Shown piece after piece: positions 22,357 through 34,338 of a stretch of 64,000 nucleotides of DNA. The position numbers and the translations under genes were made by a program. Numbering within the stretch: the first letter of the stretch is position 1; every line of letters begins with the position of its first letter. Below the pieces are notes generated by a model that did no database searches, had not been told where the DNA came from, and saw nothing but the letters and a program-made list of their open reading frames with translations. Origin of the DNA: Phialophora verrucosa. Lineage: Eukaryota > Ascomycota > Eurotiomycetes > Chaetothyriales > Herpotrichiellaceae. The DNA is taken from NCBI GenBank assembly GCA_002099365.1, contig MSED01000013.1, forward strand, positions 1,426,001 through 1,490,000, given 5' to 3'.

Positions 22357-24396
22357 ATGGACTCTGAGAAAATCCTGCCGCAAGATGGCAAGCGGAATAT
22401 CCTCGTAACTTCTGCTTTACCATATGTCAACAATGTAAGCTCCGCTGAATACCATGCATGTTCATACGACTGACTTCGCGTCCCTTCTCAGGTTCCTCAC
22501 TTGGGCAATATCGTGGGGAGCGTGCTCAGTGCCGACGTTTTTTCACGGTACAACAAGGCCCGGGGGCGACCGACACTCTTCGTCTGCGGAACCGACGAGT
22601 ACGGCACAGCTACCGAGACAAAGGCCCTAGAAGAAGGGGTTACTCCAGAAGAACTGTGCGCAAAGTACAACAAGATCCATGCCGAAATTTACGAATGGTT
22701 TGAGCTGGGCTTCGACATCTTCGGCCGGACGCCCACAAGGCAACACACCGAAATCTCACAAGATATTTTCTTGAAGCTCCAGAAGAATGGCCATCTGACA
22801 GAGCATATCAACAGACAACCATTCTGCGAAAAACATGGGAAATTCTTGGCCGATCGCTTCGTCGAAGGCACGTGCCCTAAATGCGGCTACGACGATGCGC
22901 GCGGTGACCAATGCGACAAGTGTGGCAGCCTTCTAGATCCCTTGGACTTGATCAATCCTCGGTGCAAAGTTGATGGCGCGACCCCTGTCACGAAAGAGAC
23001 CAAACACACCTACCTCCGCTTGGATGAGTTACAGCCGCGAGTCGAAGAGTGGTCGAAAAAGTCAATCGAAAAGGGCAGATGGTCTCGAAGTGCCAAAGTC
23101 ATCACCGAGTCATGGCTGAAACAAGGCCTGAAAGAGCGAGGCATCACCCGAGACCTGGCATGGGGTGTGCCGGTGCCTCTTCCCGGCTACGAACACAAAG
23201 TCTTCTATGTCTGGTTTGAGGCTTGCATCGGCTACCCGTCGATCACTGCGAATTACACCGAAGAGTGGCAGAAGTGGTGGAAGAATCCAGAGAACGTTCA
23301 GCTATATCAGTTCATGGGCAAGGACAATGTACCCTTCCATTCAGTCGTATTCCCAGCTTGTCAGATGGGCACAAACGAGGACTGGACCAAATTACACCAC
23401 CTGTCGTCAACCGAGTATCTCAATTATGAGAACGGCAAATTCAGCAAGAGCCGCGGCATCGGTGTGTTTGGAAATAACGCAAAGGAGACAGGTGTCCCTC
23501 CCGACGTCTGGAGATATTATCTACTCAAGAACCGACCAGAGTCTGGTGATACTCAATTCGAGTGGCGATCGTTCATCGATGGGAACAACTCTGAGCTCCT
23601 GGCCAAGCTCGGGAACTTTGTCAACAGAGTCGTCAAGCTCGTCAACTCGCCCAAGGCTTACTCCGGGGTCATCCCAGAGTTCGATCCGAACAATCTCCCC
23701 GCGTCGTTTAAGGAGCACCTGACCGAAGTCACCGAACTTTTGAAGCAATACCTCTCAGAGATGGAGGCGGTGCATCTTCGAAATGGATTGCTTGTCGCCA
23801 TGAAGATTGCGGAAGCAGGGAATGGCTTGATTCAAGCTCACCGGCTCGACAACGCACTTATTGCAAGCGATCCTACTCTTGCCGCCGCCGTGGTCGGGAC
23901 TGTTATCAATCTCATCTACCTCTGCTCGGCCATCTTTGAGCCCTATCTTCCGGCAACCGGTGCCTCAATACGCAAACAACTCGATGTTGGCTTCTTGCAA
24001 ATTCCGTCCGAGGAAGACATAGACAGGGGCTGGCAACCCGAATACATCAAGCCAGGTCACAAAATCGGCAAGGCGGAATATCTGTTCTCGAAGATTGATG
24101 AAAAGAAAGCTGATGAGTGGAGAGATCATTTTGGTGGAAACCAGGCAGAGCGCGAGAAGAAGAAGAAGGAAGAAGAAGCAGTTGCCGCGAAGAAAGCTGC
24201 CCAGAAAGAGAAGACCAAGGCAAAGAAGGCCGCTCAGAAAGCTGCCGCTACAGCCGGAGGCGCAGGAGTTGAACAGAGTGCGAAAGGCGGGAAGGAGGGG
24301 AAGGAACTGGCTAATGGCGTGCCTGAGGTCGGGGAGGATGCAGCGGTCGAGAAGGTCGTTGATGGCGTTGCGCAGGTGACGATCCCGACGTCCTGA
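22357..24396 (+). CDS. MES1: Methionyl-tRNA synthetase, cytosolic
   Basis: Class I synthetase that charges tRNA-Met. Exon 1 (22357-22434) encodes MDSEKILPQDGKRNILVTSA and ends ALPYVNN; a 57-base intron (22435-22491, gtaagc...tctcag) splits the HIGH-type motif, which continues as VPHLGN in exon 2 (22492-24396). The zinc-binding insert is seen as CPKCGYDDARGDQCDKCGS, the Met pocket segment as VYVWFEACIGY-like FYVWFEACIGYPS, and the KMSKS loop as GKFSKSRGIGVFG near residue 341. The anticodon-binding alpha domain follows. The 660-residue protein ends in a Lys/Glu/Ala-rich tail in place of the GST-like N-terminus of yeast Mes1 and the EMAP domain of bacteria. No targeting peptide, so cytosolic. 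Confidence 0.97.
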
Positions 24397-26494
24397 AAGT
24401 CCATGCCTGCGTTGGTTTTTGACCCAAGATCTGACGAAGAATTCAATGTTTGTGATTTTCTATGAGATCTGTAACGATAGAACGAACTGGAGAGATGTGG
24501 GCGGCACTTCAACAGCCACATGGGGAGCTGACAGCTCAGAGTAACGAAGATGCCGACAATGGCAAAGACAATAGACCGGGATGACTGCAGCCAGCTCTAA
24601 GGCCTACTCTTGCTACACGTCTGATGGCTTCGGTATGAACTGCCTGTGGCCATCTCGGATGGCATATGCATTTGCACGGAGATACAGCTCCTTGAGGCTC
24701 TGAGGAAACTCCTCCTCTCAGTAGGTGTTTTCGAGGCGCTTCTTTCCAACATGTCGCCACATGGACGTCCACCCTGCCCGCCTCACACCTCCTTTGCACA
24801 GCCCATTTGAGATGGCCTTGTCTAGCATGTCACCATCTTACACAGTACTTCTACAGTCTCACTCTTGCTTCACGACTGTCGGTTGTTCTCCGTCGCGACC
24901 AGCTCGATCTCAGAGATGTCCTCCCTCGGCTCAAATTCTGTGATTACATGCCCATTGGTTTTCTATCGCCCACAGATGCAGGCTGAGCATAGCCAGCCTG
25001 TTTCAAGAGTGGCATACTTCCCTTTGCAGCAGTCCGGATCGGAGAGGGAAGCGCATGGTCGATACTGCCAAGGCGGTTATTGACAAGGGGAGAGTTGCGT
25101 CCAAACACCAACAATCCTTCCGACTGGCTCGCTTGTTATTGAGCTCCAGCACAGCCTCTGCTTTCTTCACATCAGCTTTGCCGTCTCATAACTCAACATA
25201 CAGTAACTCGATTCCGAGACCGCTTTTTTCGTCTCTGCATGTCTTACTGCGTCTCGTAGTGGAGGTGGCTGTGTTCTCTAAACCCGAATCATCCATCGTT
25301 TGACATTGGGTCTGACTCTTCTGGTGGAATGTCTCGATCGAGAACACCGGTATCTACAAACAGCCAAGCTCAATCATCGCCTAACCTTGCGCCATTGACT
25401 GTCTATCAAAGGGGCTAAGCATTATGCAAAAGCCAAAGTCCGGGTTTCATTCTTGCATGGCACAGTTGCTACGGGGTATTCCATACTCGGCCATCGAAAA
25501 CTATGCCTCTTAGGAAGGGGAGTTGACCACAGGCGAGACTCTGAAACGGTTGTATTCTCTTTGCTCGAGTGTCGGTCATCATGCGTGGAGGGTGGATCCG
25601 AACTCCGCTGTCATGTTTACGTCCGATTTCGCGTGTTGCTCTCTGAGAAGATCGATGCAGGTTTGTCTGGTACGTACTCAAGGACTCTGGAAGAAGAGTG
25701 CTTGCTTTGTAAGATGGCATTAACGTCTAACTGCTCCTCAGTTCGATTGATGTTACGTGACCAACAAGAGACACCATGGTGAAAGAGTCAACTCTATGGG
25801 TTTCGCCTTGTCGAAAACTCTGGTGCCACATTTCCCACTATGGCTACTGCGAGATACTAAGCGACACGCACAGACAGTCTACAGCTCCAGAGTATCATCA
25901 TCCTAGGAGAAAACTCTAATTGGAGGTATTCGCTGAGCAGGAGCTGACCAAAAGCGGTAGGCAACACTCGAGAGTAGACTTGTTGATGCTGTGGAAGTCG
26001 CCGGATCTAGATGCTTCACGCATAGGAAGAAGGCTCCATGCCCTATCTGACCATTTCGAAACCGCATGAGTGTCCAAGAACACCACGCACAGAGTATTCT
26101 GGCCCTCAGTCGGCCAATCGCGGATCAGCAGCGACTTTGACACCCTCGGCTTCTCGCTCACAGTTTCCCACGGCGGCATGATCAGTCACAATGCAGAATA
26201 ACCACAAGACTTACACTGCCTCGTGCGAGTTTGAGTCTTATTTCAAATCGAGTTGCCACCGAGCCTTGCTCCCACACAGTTTCTGTGCTTCAGAATGGAA
26301 CCACTGAGCTCAGGGCATCAATGCAGCCCTTGCTCCAGGCTCTGCAACAACTACATAAGTGAGAGCTCTCAGCCAACAGTCTACAACCTACCACCCACTC
26401 ATTCAACCTTCAGTCAACTACCCAGACAATCTCTTCTGCACTTCAAAGGCTGGCCCTTTCTTTTTTGACTAGTACAGATTTACAATCGACCATC
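24397..26494. other. intergenic 2.1 kb, no gene seen
   Basis: Both strands contain only short frames without family features or convincing exon joins. It includes the MetRS terminator and the promoter of the Egh16-like gene. A T-run (tttctttttt) lies about 35 bases before that start. Confidence 0.45.
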
Positions 26495-27561
26495 ATGGTT
26501 GCGTACTCATCTTTCATTACTTTCGGTCTCCTTGCCGCTGCTGAGCTCGTTGCTGGTCATGGAGCCATCATCGCTGCCACCGGCGATGCTGGCGGGCAAG
26601 GAAGTGCCCTTGGGATCGATCCCACCACTCCCCGAGACGGAACTCGGCGACGTCCCTTCCAGCAAGACACCACACGCTTCCAGGGAGACGCTGCAGATAC
26701 TTTCGGTGAGACACTGGAAGGGGGCGACAATGACCTCGAGACCGGCACTGCTGCCATCTTGGCTCAGAACGGGGGCACACTACCACAAATCACGCCAGGC
26801 GGAGAAGTGCAAATGACCTTGCATCAGGTCAACGCGGATGGTGCCGGGCCATATACTTGCATGGTGAGTCCGCTCTAAACCCTTTGTGTTTGCCAATGTT
26901 AACACCAACGCAGATCAACGACGACGGCACGGGCACGACATGGACACAGGTAAGCAGAATCCCGGTTGATTGTAGTGTTTTTCATCCGATACTGAAGACC
27001 CGCTTAATTAGATGACCGTCACCCAGAACGTCCCCGGCAGACGAGGCAATGACCGCGATGGCGCCGAAACCGACTTTGTGAGCAACACTCCTCTTCTCTC
27101 ATGTGCAACCTTCCGGGAACTGACTCTGCCCACAGCCTCTGAACGCCGCCGTCGCAGCGGACCAATCCTGCACCGGCACCGTCGCTGGCCAGGATAACGT
27201 CTGCCTGGTTAGGTGCCAGAACCCAGCCCGCGCGGGCCCATTCGGCGGTGTCGTCCCCGTCCAACTAGCCAGCACCGCCGCTGCCACGAACGGTACCGAC
27301 GCGGGAACTGACACAGAGGATACCACTACGGCGACCGCGACCACTACAGCGACGAACTCCACCAGCACAGCCGTCACAGGCACGGCGGACGAGATTGCCG
27401 AGGCAGACGGCAACGCCGACAAAGCAACACCCGCGCAAAAGGCCGCCGCCGATGCCGCGGACCAGATGAAGCGAAAGGTGAAGGCGAGGCGATCCTCGCG
27501 CGTCGAGCGCCGTTCCGCTGCCGCCGTGTCCTACCGACATGGCATCAAGTTGAGGGCCTAG
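26495..27561 (+). CDS. secreted Egh16/GAS1-like protein
   Basis: Four exons: 26495-26863, 26914-26949, 27012-27077 and 27136-27561, all in phase 0 with clear gtgagt/gtaagc/gtgagc donors. The signal peptide MVAYSSFITFGLLAAAELVA is followed by GHGAIIAATGDAGGQGSALG, the hallmark start of the Egh16-like family (Blumeria Egh16H, Magnaporthe GAS1/GAS2). Further marks are TAAILAQNGGTLPQITPGGE, GPYTCMINDDGTGTTW (crossing intron 1), the tiny exon 3 with VTQNVPGRRG, and CLVRCQNPARAGPFGGVVPV. The 298-residue product ends in a Thr/Ala-rich, then basic tail. Family members are secreted and in some pathogens appear during appressorium formation; that role here is inference. After signal cleavage the chain probably starts at or next to His. 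Confidence 0.9.
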
Positions 27562-28408
27562 CCTGACCAATCGCCCCCCTGTGCTAGTGTGGAGAAAATA
27601 CACACTGTCCTCTCTGGCGGTAATCAACACTGCCTGATCGGTTGGAAATCGAGGCCTGGGAAGTTGGCGTTGACATGCCGTCCCACGCTGCAATATCAAT
27701 CAATATTTAGAAATGAAAATGAGGCGCAAGGAAAAGGCCCATCTCGTCTAACCCTCAGAGCCTCAGCTTCCTTCTGGTTTCAGGCAGTGCGATGGAAAAA
27801 CGAGACGACTGCAACATAGGACGGGGGCCAGACATTCACGCCCGCACGCACGCAACAAAAGTCACGGACCTGCTGGCCTGTGAACGAAGATCCACGGTTT
27901 CTTTTGTCTATTCATTCCTTTTTCTTCTGTAAGATACGGATATGCATGGGCATGTGCATGTGCATGTGCATATGCAGATTCGGGTGGAAGCATGGATGGG
28001 TGGAAGCATCATTCCTTTTGGCATGTGGGATATGGGGATGCATATTCGGATGTATGGATGGATTCATGGATGTCATGACCCGACACGCACGCTCCTTAGT
28101 TACAGTATGTATAACACAACACGCTCCTTAGACCAAGCCTGGGCATGGATATCAAAATCTGAGTTTGGCTGGACAATCAAGTGTTTTACACGTATGTATG
28201 TAAGGTCGAATAGAAAATAGGGTATCTACTCTCCTTGTTGGCTTGTACGACAACTATTAAATGGCGAACGACGGATTGATCTGACTCTGACCATCTGATC
28301 ATCTGGCTGTAGGAGACAACAACGGTTGCTGGTTACTAGGTACCGAATAACGGTCAAATCATCGATCGTGCTTCCTTTCCAGCGAGGACGAGAACGCAAT
28401 ACGCGGGG
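27562..28408. other. intergenic with ATG/CATG-rich simple repeats
   Basis: 847 bases between convergent genes. 27943-27976 is a run of catg/tgcatg units, followed to about 28080 by atgg-rich sequence. No gene seen. Confidence 0.5.
27943..28080. repeat. TGCATG and ATGG simple repeat
   Basis: Hexanucleotide-like gcatgt/gcatgg units, then scattered atggatgg motifs. Purely low-complexity, not coding. Confidence 0.7.
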
Positions 28409-30443
28409 TCACTCGGTCCCAGACACAAAACCTAGGTCCAGGTCTGGGGGCCTTGCCCATCCATGCCTCAGACTAGAAATCATGTCCTCGGTGCAGAAGA
28501 ACCGGCCTAGCACGACATTCACCTTCTCCCACGCAGCGTAACCCGTGAACTTTAGCTTCATTAGATCCTGCAATCTCTTTGCTTCTTTCGAGTCCACCCC
28601 GTCGGTGGCCCTCCAACTTTCAACCAGAACAAGCCACATCCAAACCAGACACTGCTGCATCGTCTCTTTCACGTCCGCTTGATTCTGATTTTGATCGGTA
28701 CCTGTTGCGTCCATACCCTGTGGTTGCGCATGTGGGATATGGTCAGGCTCGAAAGTGGGCAATTCTCTCGTCAAACATGCTCGCGGTGTGCGAAAAGCCG
28801 TATGGCTACAGGCGAGGTATCTCCTTCCATTCTCACCCGGTGCGAATGACACACTCACGAACAAGAGCAGCGCGAAGACGAGATATTTCTCAAAGTTCGG
28901 CCCAGGCACGAGGAGACAGGAGCAAGCTTGCCAGAAGTCTTCGTAACGCTTCTTTGCACAGAACACGGCGGGAGAAGGCACGTGTGCTCGGCTTTTGGGA
29001 AATCGGCAATATCCATCATATGTGGTGCAGGTGGCTCCGATGCTCTCTCCGTAACAGACGATGTTGGAAAGAACGTCAATGATGTCAGTTGCTATCTCGC
29101 CCGACCCGCGCGAGGTGGCTGAATCCCGGGGGAAGACGGGCAAGAAGGGAGAGGTCATTCGCGGACAAGGGTGCTGAGAGGTACGTCGGGCTGTACGTGG
29201 GCTTGTATGAGTCGAAAACAGAGGTGTCGTTGTAGAGATGTGTCCACCATGACTCAAACCTGCAGGGCTGTCAGTCTCGGGAGCACAGGAGCAACGGAAA
29301 GGTTCATTCACATACTGCAAGACCGAGGTCTTCACCATTCCGTCCAGGCCAAGGGTATCTAGACCACCGCGGGAGTCGACCATCGTCTTAATGCCCTGGC
29401 GATGCGTGCGAAATCCTTCAACGTCGCCGAAGCCGTTCTGTTTCATGCAAATCTCAATTACTGAGATACCTCGGGCCACTCCCGCTCGTCGCGCTGGCTG
29501 TCAAGCAATACGAAATGGGACTTACAGCAATGTGGCCGAGGAACACCGCGGCAATGACTGCCGCATCGTAGCTTCCCGAGCCGTTGCGCCGTCTTGGTGC
29601 ATGACACTCTACTGTCGAAAGATACTGGCGCAGCTTCGAGATGGCCAGCTGTGTCTGTCGCAGCACATGCGGGGACGGACCGGTGCCGTGGAAATCTGGC
29701 CGAAAGGCATCCCGGACCATGTTGACAACAGCAATTCCCGCGTGCAGGCCAACCTCATGGGTGGCCAGCTTATAGTAGCACTATCTCAAAACGTCAGTAA
29801 TCGAGCGGCAGAGAATGTGGAAGCCCGATCAGCTGATTCAAGGGGCCCTGGGCAAACAGCAGCCGAAATGTGGCTGTTCGTATCTAGGCATAGAAATGCA
29901 ATTTTCTAGCCCTTGATACGAAGACGGGCACGAGAGCCTACCTTTGCAAAGGTGTTGCTCACGTTGAAAACATGAAAGACCGGTGCATGGACAGACGCTG
30001 GGTTGATGCCGCGGTCTAGGTCGCAGCTCGTTGTTAGCAGACTGTGGGCATGTTGCGCCTGGGCACTTACGGAACTCGGCCGCCTCAGCAAAGCCGGAAA
30101 CACTTCGGTGCGGTACACCGGGAAGCACATCGACTGGATACAAAAGATGCGTCAACTGCCGGTGTGCTTTCTGCGCTGCGCCTGCCGTGGTTGCAAAAGT
30201 CTCGCAGCGTTGCGACTCGACTCCATCATCTTTGTTCAGCTTGGAAATCGGCAGGAGGACTCGGACCGAACGGTCTCTGTTGGGCTCAAGATCCTTTTGA
30301 CGTTCTGTTGAATGCCTTTGGCGGTGACATGCCATTGCAGCGTGTGAGCGGGCTTCGGAATTCAGTAGTTGAGGTCGTGACTTGCCCGGTCCAGGATATG
30401 TTCCTGGCGTTCTGACTAGGAATATGAATTCTGGGTTCGCCAT
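28409..30443 (-). pseudogene. Fungal_trans_2 (DUF3468) regulator, probably broken
   Basis: Starts MANPEFIFLVRTPGTYPGPG and carries a basic stretch like the N-terminus of fungal regulators that lack a Zn cluster. Exon 1 (30071-30443) joins exon 2 (29942-30015) across a 55-base intron with a perfect tgctaac branch site, giving HRGINPASVHAPVFHVFNVS. Later pieces include FHILCRSITDVLR, YYKLATHEVGLHAGIAVVNM, GIKTMVDSRGGLDTLGLDGM, FESWWTHLYND and the C-terminal CLVWMWLVLVESWR. These are in family order, but joining them needs a frame change near 29840, a TAG near 29781, and another frame change near 29115 (between LPPGFSHLARVG and IATDIIDVLS). Some may be missed introns. I think the gene is decayed. 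Confidence 0.65.
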
Positions 30444-31484
30444 ACTCTAGCCGCTGTAGCTTGGCGATGATGTTTATGACTGCTAGGTTGTTAGAGAAAG
30501 CATCTCGGCGGAAGACATCCTGTGCATTGGGAGGCCAGGCGACCACAGCGTTCGTTGCGTGTGCCATAACTTTCAACGTAGGTGTCCTCACCGTGACTAA
30601 TAGATGCTAGCCACATCTATGGCGTGACAACTCGCTGTAGCGCTCCGATCGACCCCAGGGTTCTTGCGAAGGTCAAACTCAAGTCAGTAACCAGGTATTC
30701 AGAGTGAGGGCCGAAACGGGAAGCGTACGGCGCTCCGGCAATTGGCAGGAGGCTTCATGCAGAGCGCCATTTCGTCGCCTTCTGTGGACTAAAGAATGGG
30801 ACCTTGATCTGACAGCTAAAGATTCACAGCTCATCTCTTGGTAGATCAGGGGGTCAATATGAGCTCAGGTCGTCATGTAAATTTAACGTTGCCTTGGCTG
30901 CTGAAAAGGCGCAGAGATGTGAGTATCAATCGAGGCATCGATCAGTCAGCTTCCCATTGCTCATTTGGCGGTAGAGCGAATGAAAGGCGCCACGAAGGTT
31001 GCTTTAGTCAGCTCGATGCGGGACAAGCTCGGAGGAAGGAAGTGGAAGGGAGACGCACGAAGGTGACTGGGTGTTTCAGCGCGGTGAAGCGACCCTCCGA
31101 GAAACAATTCCGCCGCGTGCACCTGCATTGAGAAAGTGAGCGCCGGCGGATATTGATGTAAGGGATGGGCACAATAACAGGATGCTTCTTTCAACGCCGT
31201 CGTTTTGACCTCGCTCCTTATCTTGTTTGAAAACATGACATGGGTATCTGGAGCCCAGCATTCGAGTATGACAATGACACCCCAACGCCACTGCTCGCTA
31301 TATCCTTCAGGATGCCCGATAAACGAAAACAGCTGCCCGTGTAGAGGCAGGATGACCAATCTATGTCTGGCCAGCACGGGAGCTTCATCGCTATATGCCA
31401 CAGACAAGGCTGTGAGGCAATAGCCTGACGCTGGCCTGAAGCTGACCTGACGGAACACAGCACGTGCTAGACATGACTCGCTCA
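30444..31484. other. intergenic, no gene seen
   Basis: About 1 kb between the broken regulator and the stop of the next minus-strand gene. Short frames only. Confidence 0.4.
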
Positions 31485-34338
31485 TCAACTTGTCGTCCGT
31501 CTTCCATGCCCATGTCCGTTACCGTTGCCGTTGCCGTTCCCACTCCCACTACCACTTCCACTTCCACTCCCATTTCCGTTGCCATTGCCGTTACCAGTAG
31601 CATTTGCACCTACGTTTCCTCCTGCTGAGGTGGCTCCTCCCGCCCCACCAGCCGAAGCAGGACTACTGTTGTTCATAAGAGCAGCAGCAAGGCTAGCGGC
31701 AGGGCCATGCTGCCGCACAGCCCTTCGACTACCTCCTACTTGGGAGCTGGCGCCCTTGAGCGCCTCTTCGATGTAATACCCAAACACAAATCGGTAGAGG
31801 TCCCGGAGCCAGCCAAAGCCATAGACGCAACTGGTCATGCCTCGCACGGCCCTGGCAAGTTCCACGGCATTGACACGGCCTTGCTCGGCGATCGTGCCGG
31901 CAACACCTAGATTGCGAAATGAGGAGTCGTTGCCGACGGTTTTCCGGTAGTTCTCCAGTAGAGTGACCTGCCATGCTTGATTGCCGAACGCGGTGTCTGG
32001 TAAATTGCGGACGAAGTTGGGTAGGGAATTGACGTTGGGATCGGCAGACTGGCGCGTGAAACCTCTGCCGGTAGCAATCGCAGCTTTCACAAACAGTGTT
32101 TTCAGGAGGATGAGCGTCGGATCTTCGCCCGGTGTCCGGACCGTTGAAACCGTCGTGGCAGACATGGGGTTAGGACCCCCTTCCGACACGGCAGACGCCG
32201 GAAGAGAAAGCACCGAGGAGCTTGAAGACCATCTGTGGTTAGCTACAGGGTTGGCCGAATGAGGATTACGCTGAGAGGGAGGATTAGGTGAGAGTTGCCT
32301 GCTTTGGTTCGGTGCGGGAGCAGAAGAGGTCGACGAGGCGGAGGACATCCGGGAAGCTTCTTCTGCACCAAGGACAAGGATGTTGGGAATAGGTGCTTCA
32401 TCCGGCGAGATGGTGGTTACTGTATCCTCGAAGATAGTGGTCGGTGTCTCGGGAAGCAGCCTAGGGTTGCCGTTCTCATCAAGTGGTGCAAAGCCAGATC
32501 GTTTGGCCTGGTGGAATGCCTGAGTGAAGGTCGTCTGGCTCGGTCTCGGGGTCCCCCTCTCGGGGCGGATCTGGGTCCAGCCTTCTCTGAACAGGTCGCA
32601 AAGCTCCCAGCAGGCTTGGATGGCGGACCCAAGGAGTTCCGAATCAGGCCGTTTCCCTTCGCGGCGGTTCTGCCTCAGACTGAACAGCATCTCTGCCAAC
32701 GACCAACAAGCTCGGAGCAACGAGTCCGTCTCGTCAGCCATCTTCGACTTCTGTTTCATCAGCCGGTGACATAGCGTGATATAGAAATCCAGCGTTCTTT
32801 CGCGGAACGCTTCTGGGAGACTCCGGTCATGGGTGTTGAATAGGTGATTGTTCAGTTCAAAGCTGACTCTGAGCACTGAGTCGGCCGTCTCGTTGTCCCG
32901 GACTCGGACTTCGAAAAGGGCTTGACAAAAATCGCGACATAGGTCCAAGGTAGGTCTGGAAGAGTTGTGAGAAAAGGAATGCGAAGCGGGATCATCTCTG
33001 GTATCGTAGAGGTTTTGACACAGCTTCCAGCAAGATTTCCATGCTTGTTCCTGCATGTCACCGCGGCCCGAAAAGTTGAAGATCCTCTCACGATGGATGT
33101 GGCTCAAGCTGGCAAGGGTATTACATAGGGTCCAACACTCAGAGAGAGCGTTGCGCAGGGCATTGATTTCCGCTTCCGCGTCACGCAGGAAACGCTGACC
33201 GATGTGGCTTTCAGCTCCTGTCTCGTCGCTGCTAGGATGATCCGTATCGTCACCCTCGAGGATACCTGCCATGTGTCAGTCGCAATAGGGTCAAGTGTCC
33301 GAAGACGTGCTTACTGGCAAGACTCGAGCCAGGACGGCTCAAGGAACCTAAATCTTGTCGAGTCTGTGCTCTTGGAGTCCGAGACCAGTCGTGGAGTGGA
33401 AAGGAAGGCAGGCTGGTTTGTAATGGAGTCGGAGGCATGGGGCCGTCATGAGTCTGTAGAGGTCAGGCCAACACGAGTACAAGGACAACCATCAAAGCTC
33501 ACTCTGGTGGCTGGTTTTGGGGCAGGCGCAGCAGGTTTCGTGACAGTTGCTTCGGAGGCTTTTGAGGCGGCGGAATCTGCCCTCGCTCTCTCGAGCTCTT
33601 TGCTCTCCTTTGTCTGGCTGGCTTCAGATCCGGCCTCGGGTCGAGGCGGGCCTTCTTGTCCGGTGAGAGATTGCGAGGCTTCTACGTTCGGCTAGGAGAG
33701 CGTAAGTAGGCTGCAGGAAATACTAGAACAGACGCGGTATACAAATTTGCCAAACCCAGTGGGTATGTGGATGACCGATTGAGGTTCTTTCTCCTCTTCC
33801 AGCCTGGTGAGGAACTTTTCGTCGAGAGCAGGACCCGTCTCAACCTGGACGTGTCGTCAGCTGAAGATCATACTTCGATCACCTCATCATACTCTTAATG
33901 GAGTTGTAATGTTTTGCAGCCCCTCCTTTAACGGAGACGTCACTGAAGGCCTTTGTTGTGCATTGAATGCTGCTGCAAATTCAGCGACCGACCCTCGCTC
34001 CGTTCCCTCCTCTTCTACTTCTTCATCCACGTCTTCGAAGTTGGTGACGTCTGAAGCAACCGGAGAAGGGGCTACAGGGTCCTGCGGAGAGGTAATATAA
34101 TTCGCAGGAGGGGGCTTGAGCTGGTTGTCACTCGTGGTATTGCTCTTGTCGGGCCCGGACCTGGTCAAGTCAGACACCGTTGCACGCAAGGGAAGACAGA
34201 TCTATCATACATAGGGAGCCCTGAGTTTGCGTTTGCCCGAGGCCGCGGCGAGTCTGGATGGTCTGAAAACGGCGAAAATGGAGAGAACAATGGGTTTGTC
34301 GAAGGACTGAACCCCAGAGGAGCTCTGACCGCCATCAT
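31485..34338 (-). CDS. large conserved fungal protein of unknown function (possibly DUF7624)
   Basis: Six exons reconstructed on the minus strand: 34211-34338, 33893-34160, 33743-33844, 33503-33691, 33315-33453 and 31485-33265, with introns of 48-51 bases; the sum is 869 codons in frame. The start is MMAVRAPLGFSPSTN. The first 290 residues are Ser/Pro/Glu-rich and disordered. From LRDAEAEINALRNALSECWT onward comes an alpha-helical region with recurring Cys/Trp/Leu helices (SCWKLCQNLYDTRDD, ACWSLAEMLFSLRQN, ACWELCDLFREGW). A second conserved block is LLKTLFVKAAIATGRGF to RDLYRFVFGYYIEEALKG. The tail is a (GN)n(GS)n run ending GHGHGRRTTS. I recall this as a conserved filamentous-fungal family without known function; the DUF number is from memory. 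Confidence 0.85.
31500..31620. repeat. 6-bp repeat encoding Gly-Asn/Gly-Ser tail
   Basis: Imperfect ccgttg/cactcc hexamers inside the final exon of the previous gene encode GNGNGNGNGSGSGSG and similar. Length is likely to vary between strains. Confidence 0.75.

Noticed and set aside
31525..31776. Pro/Leu-rich plus-strand frame
   Set aside because: Antisense reading of the Gly-Asn/Gly-Ser tail of the DUF7624-like gene.
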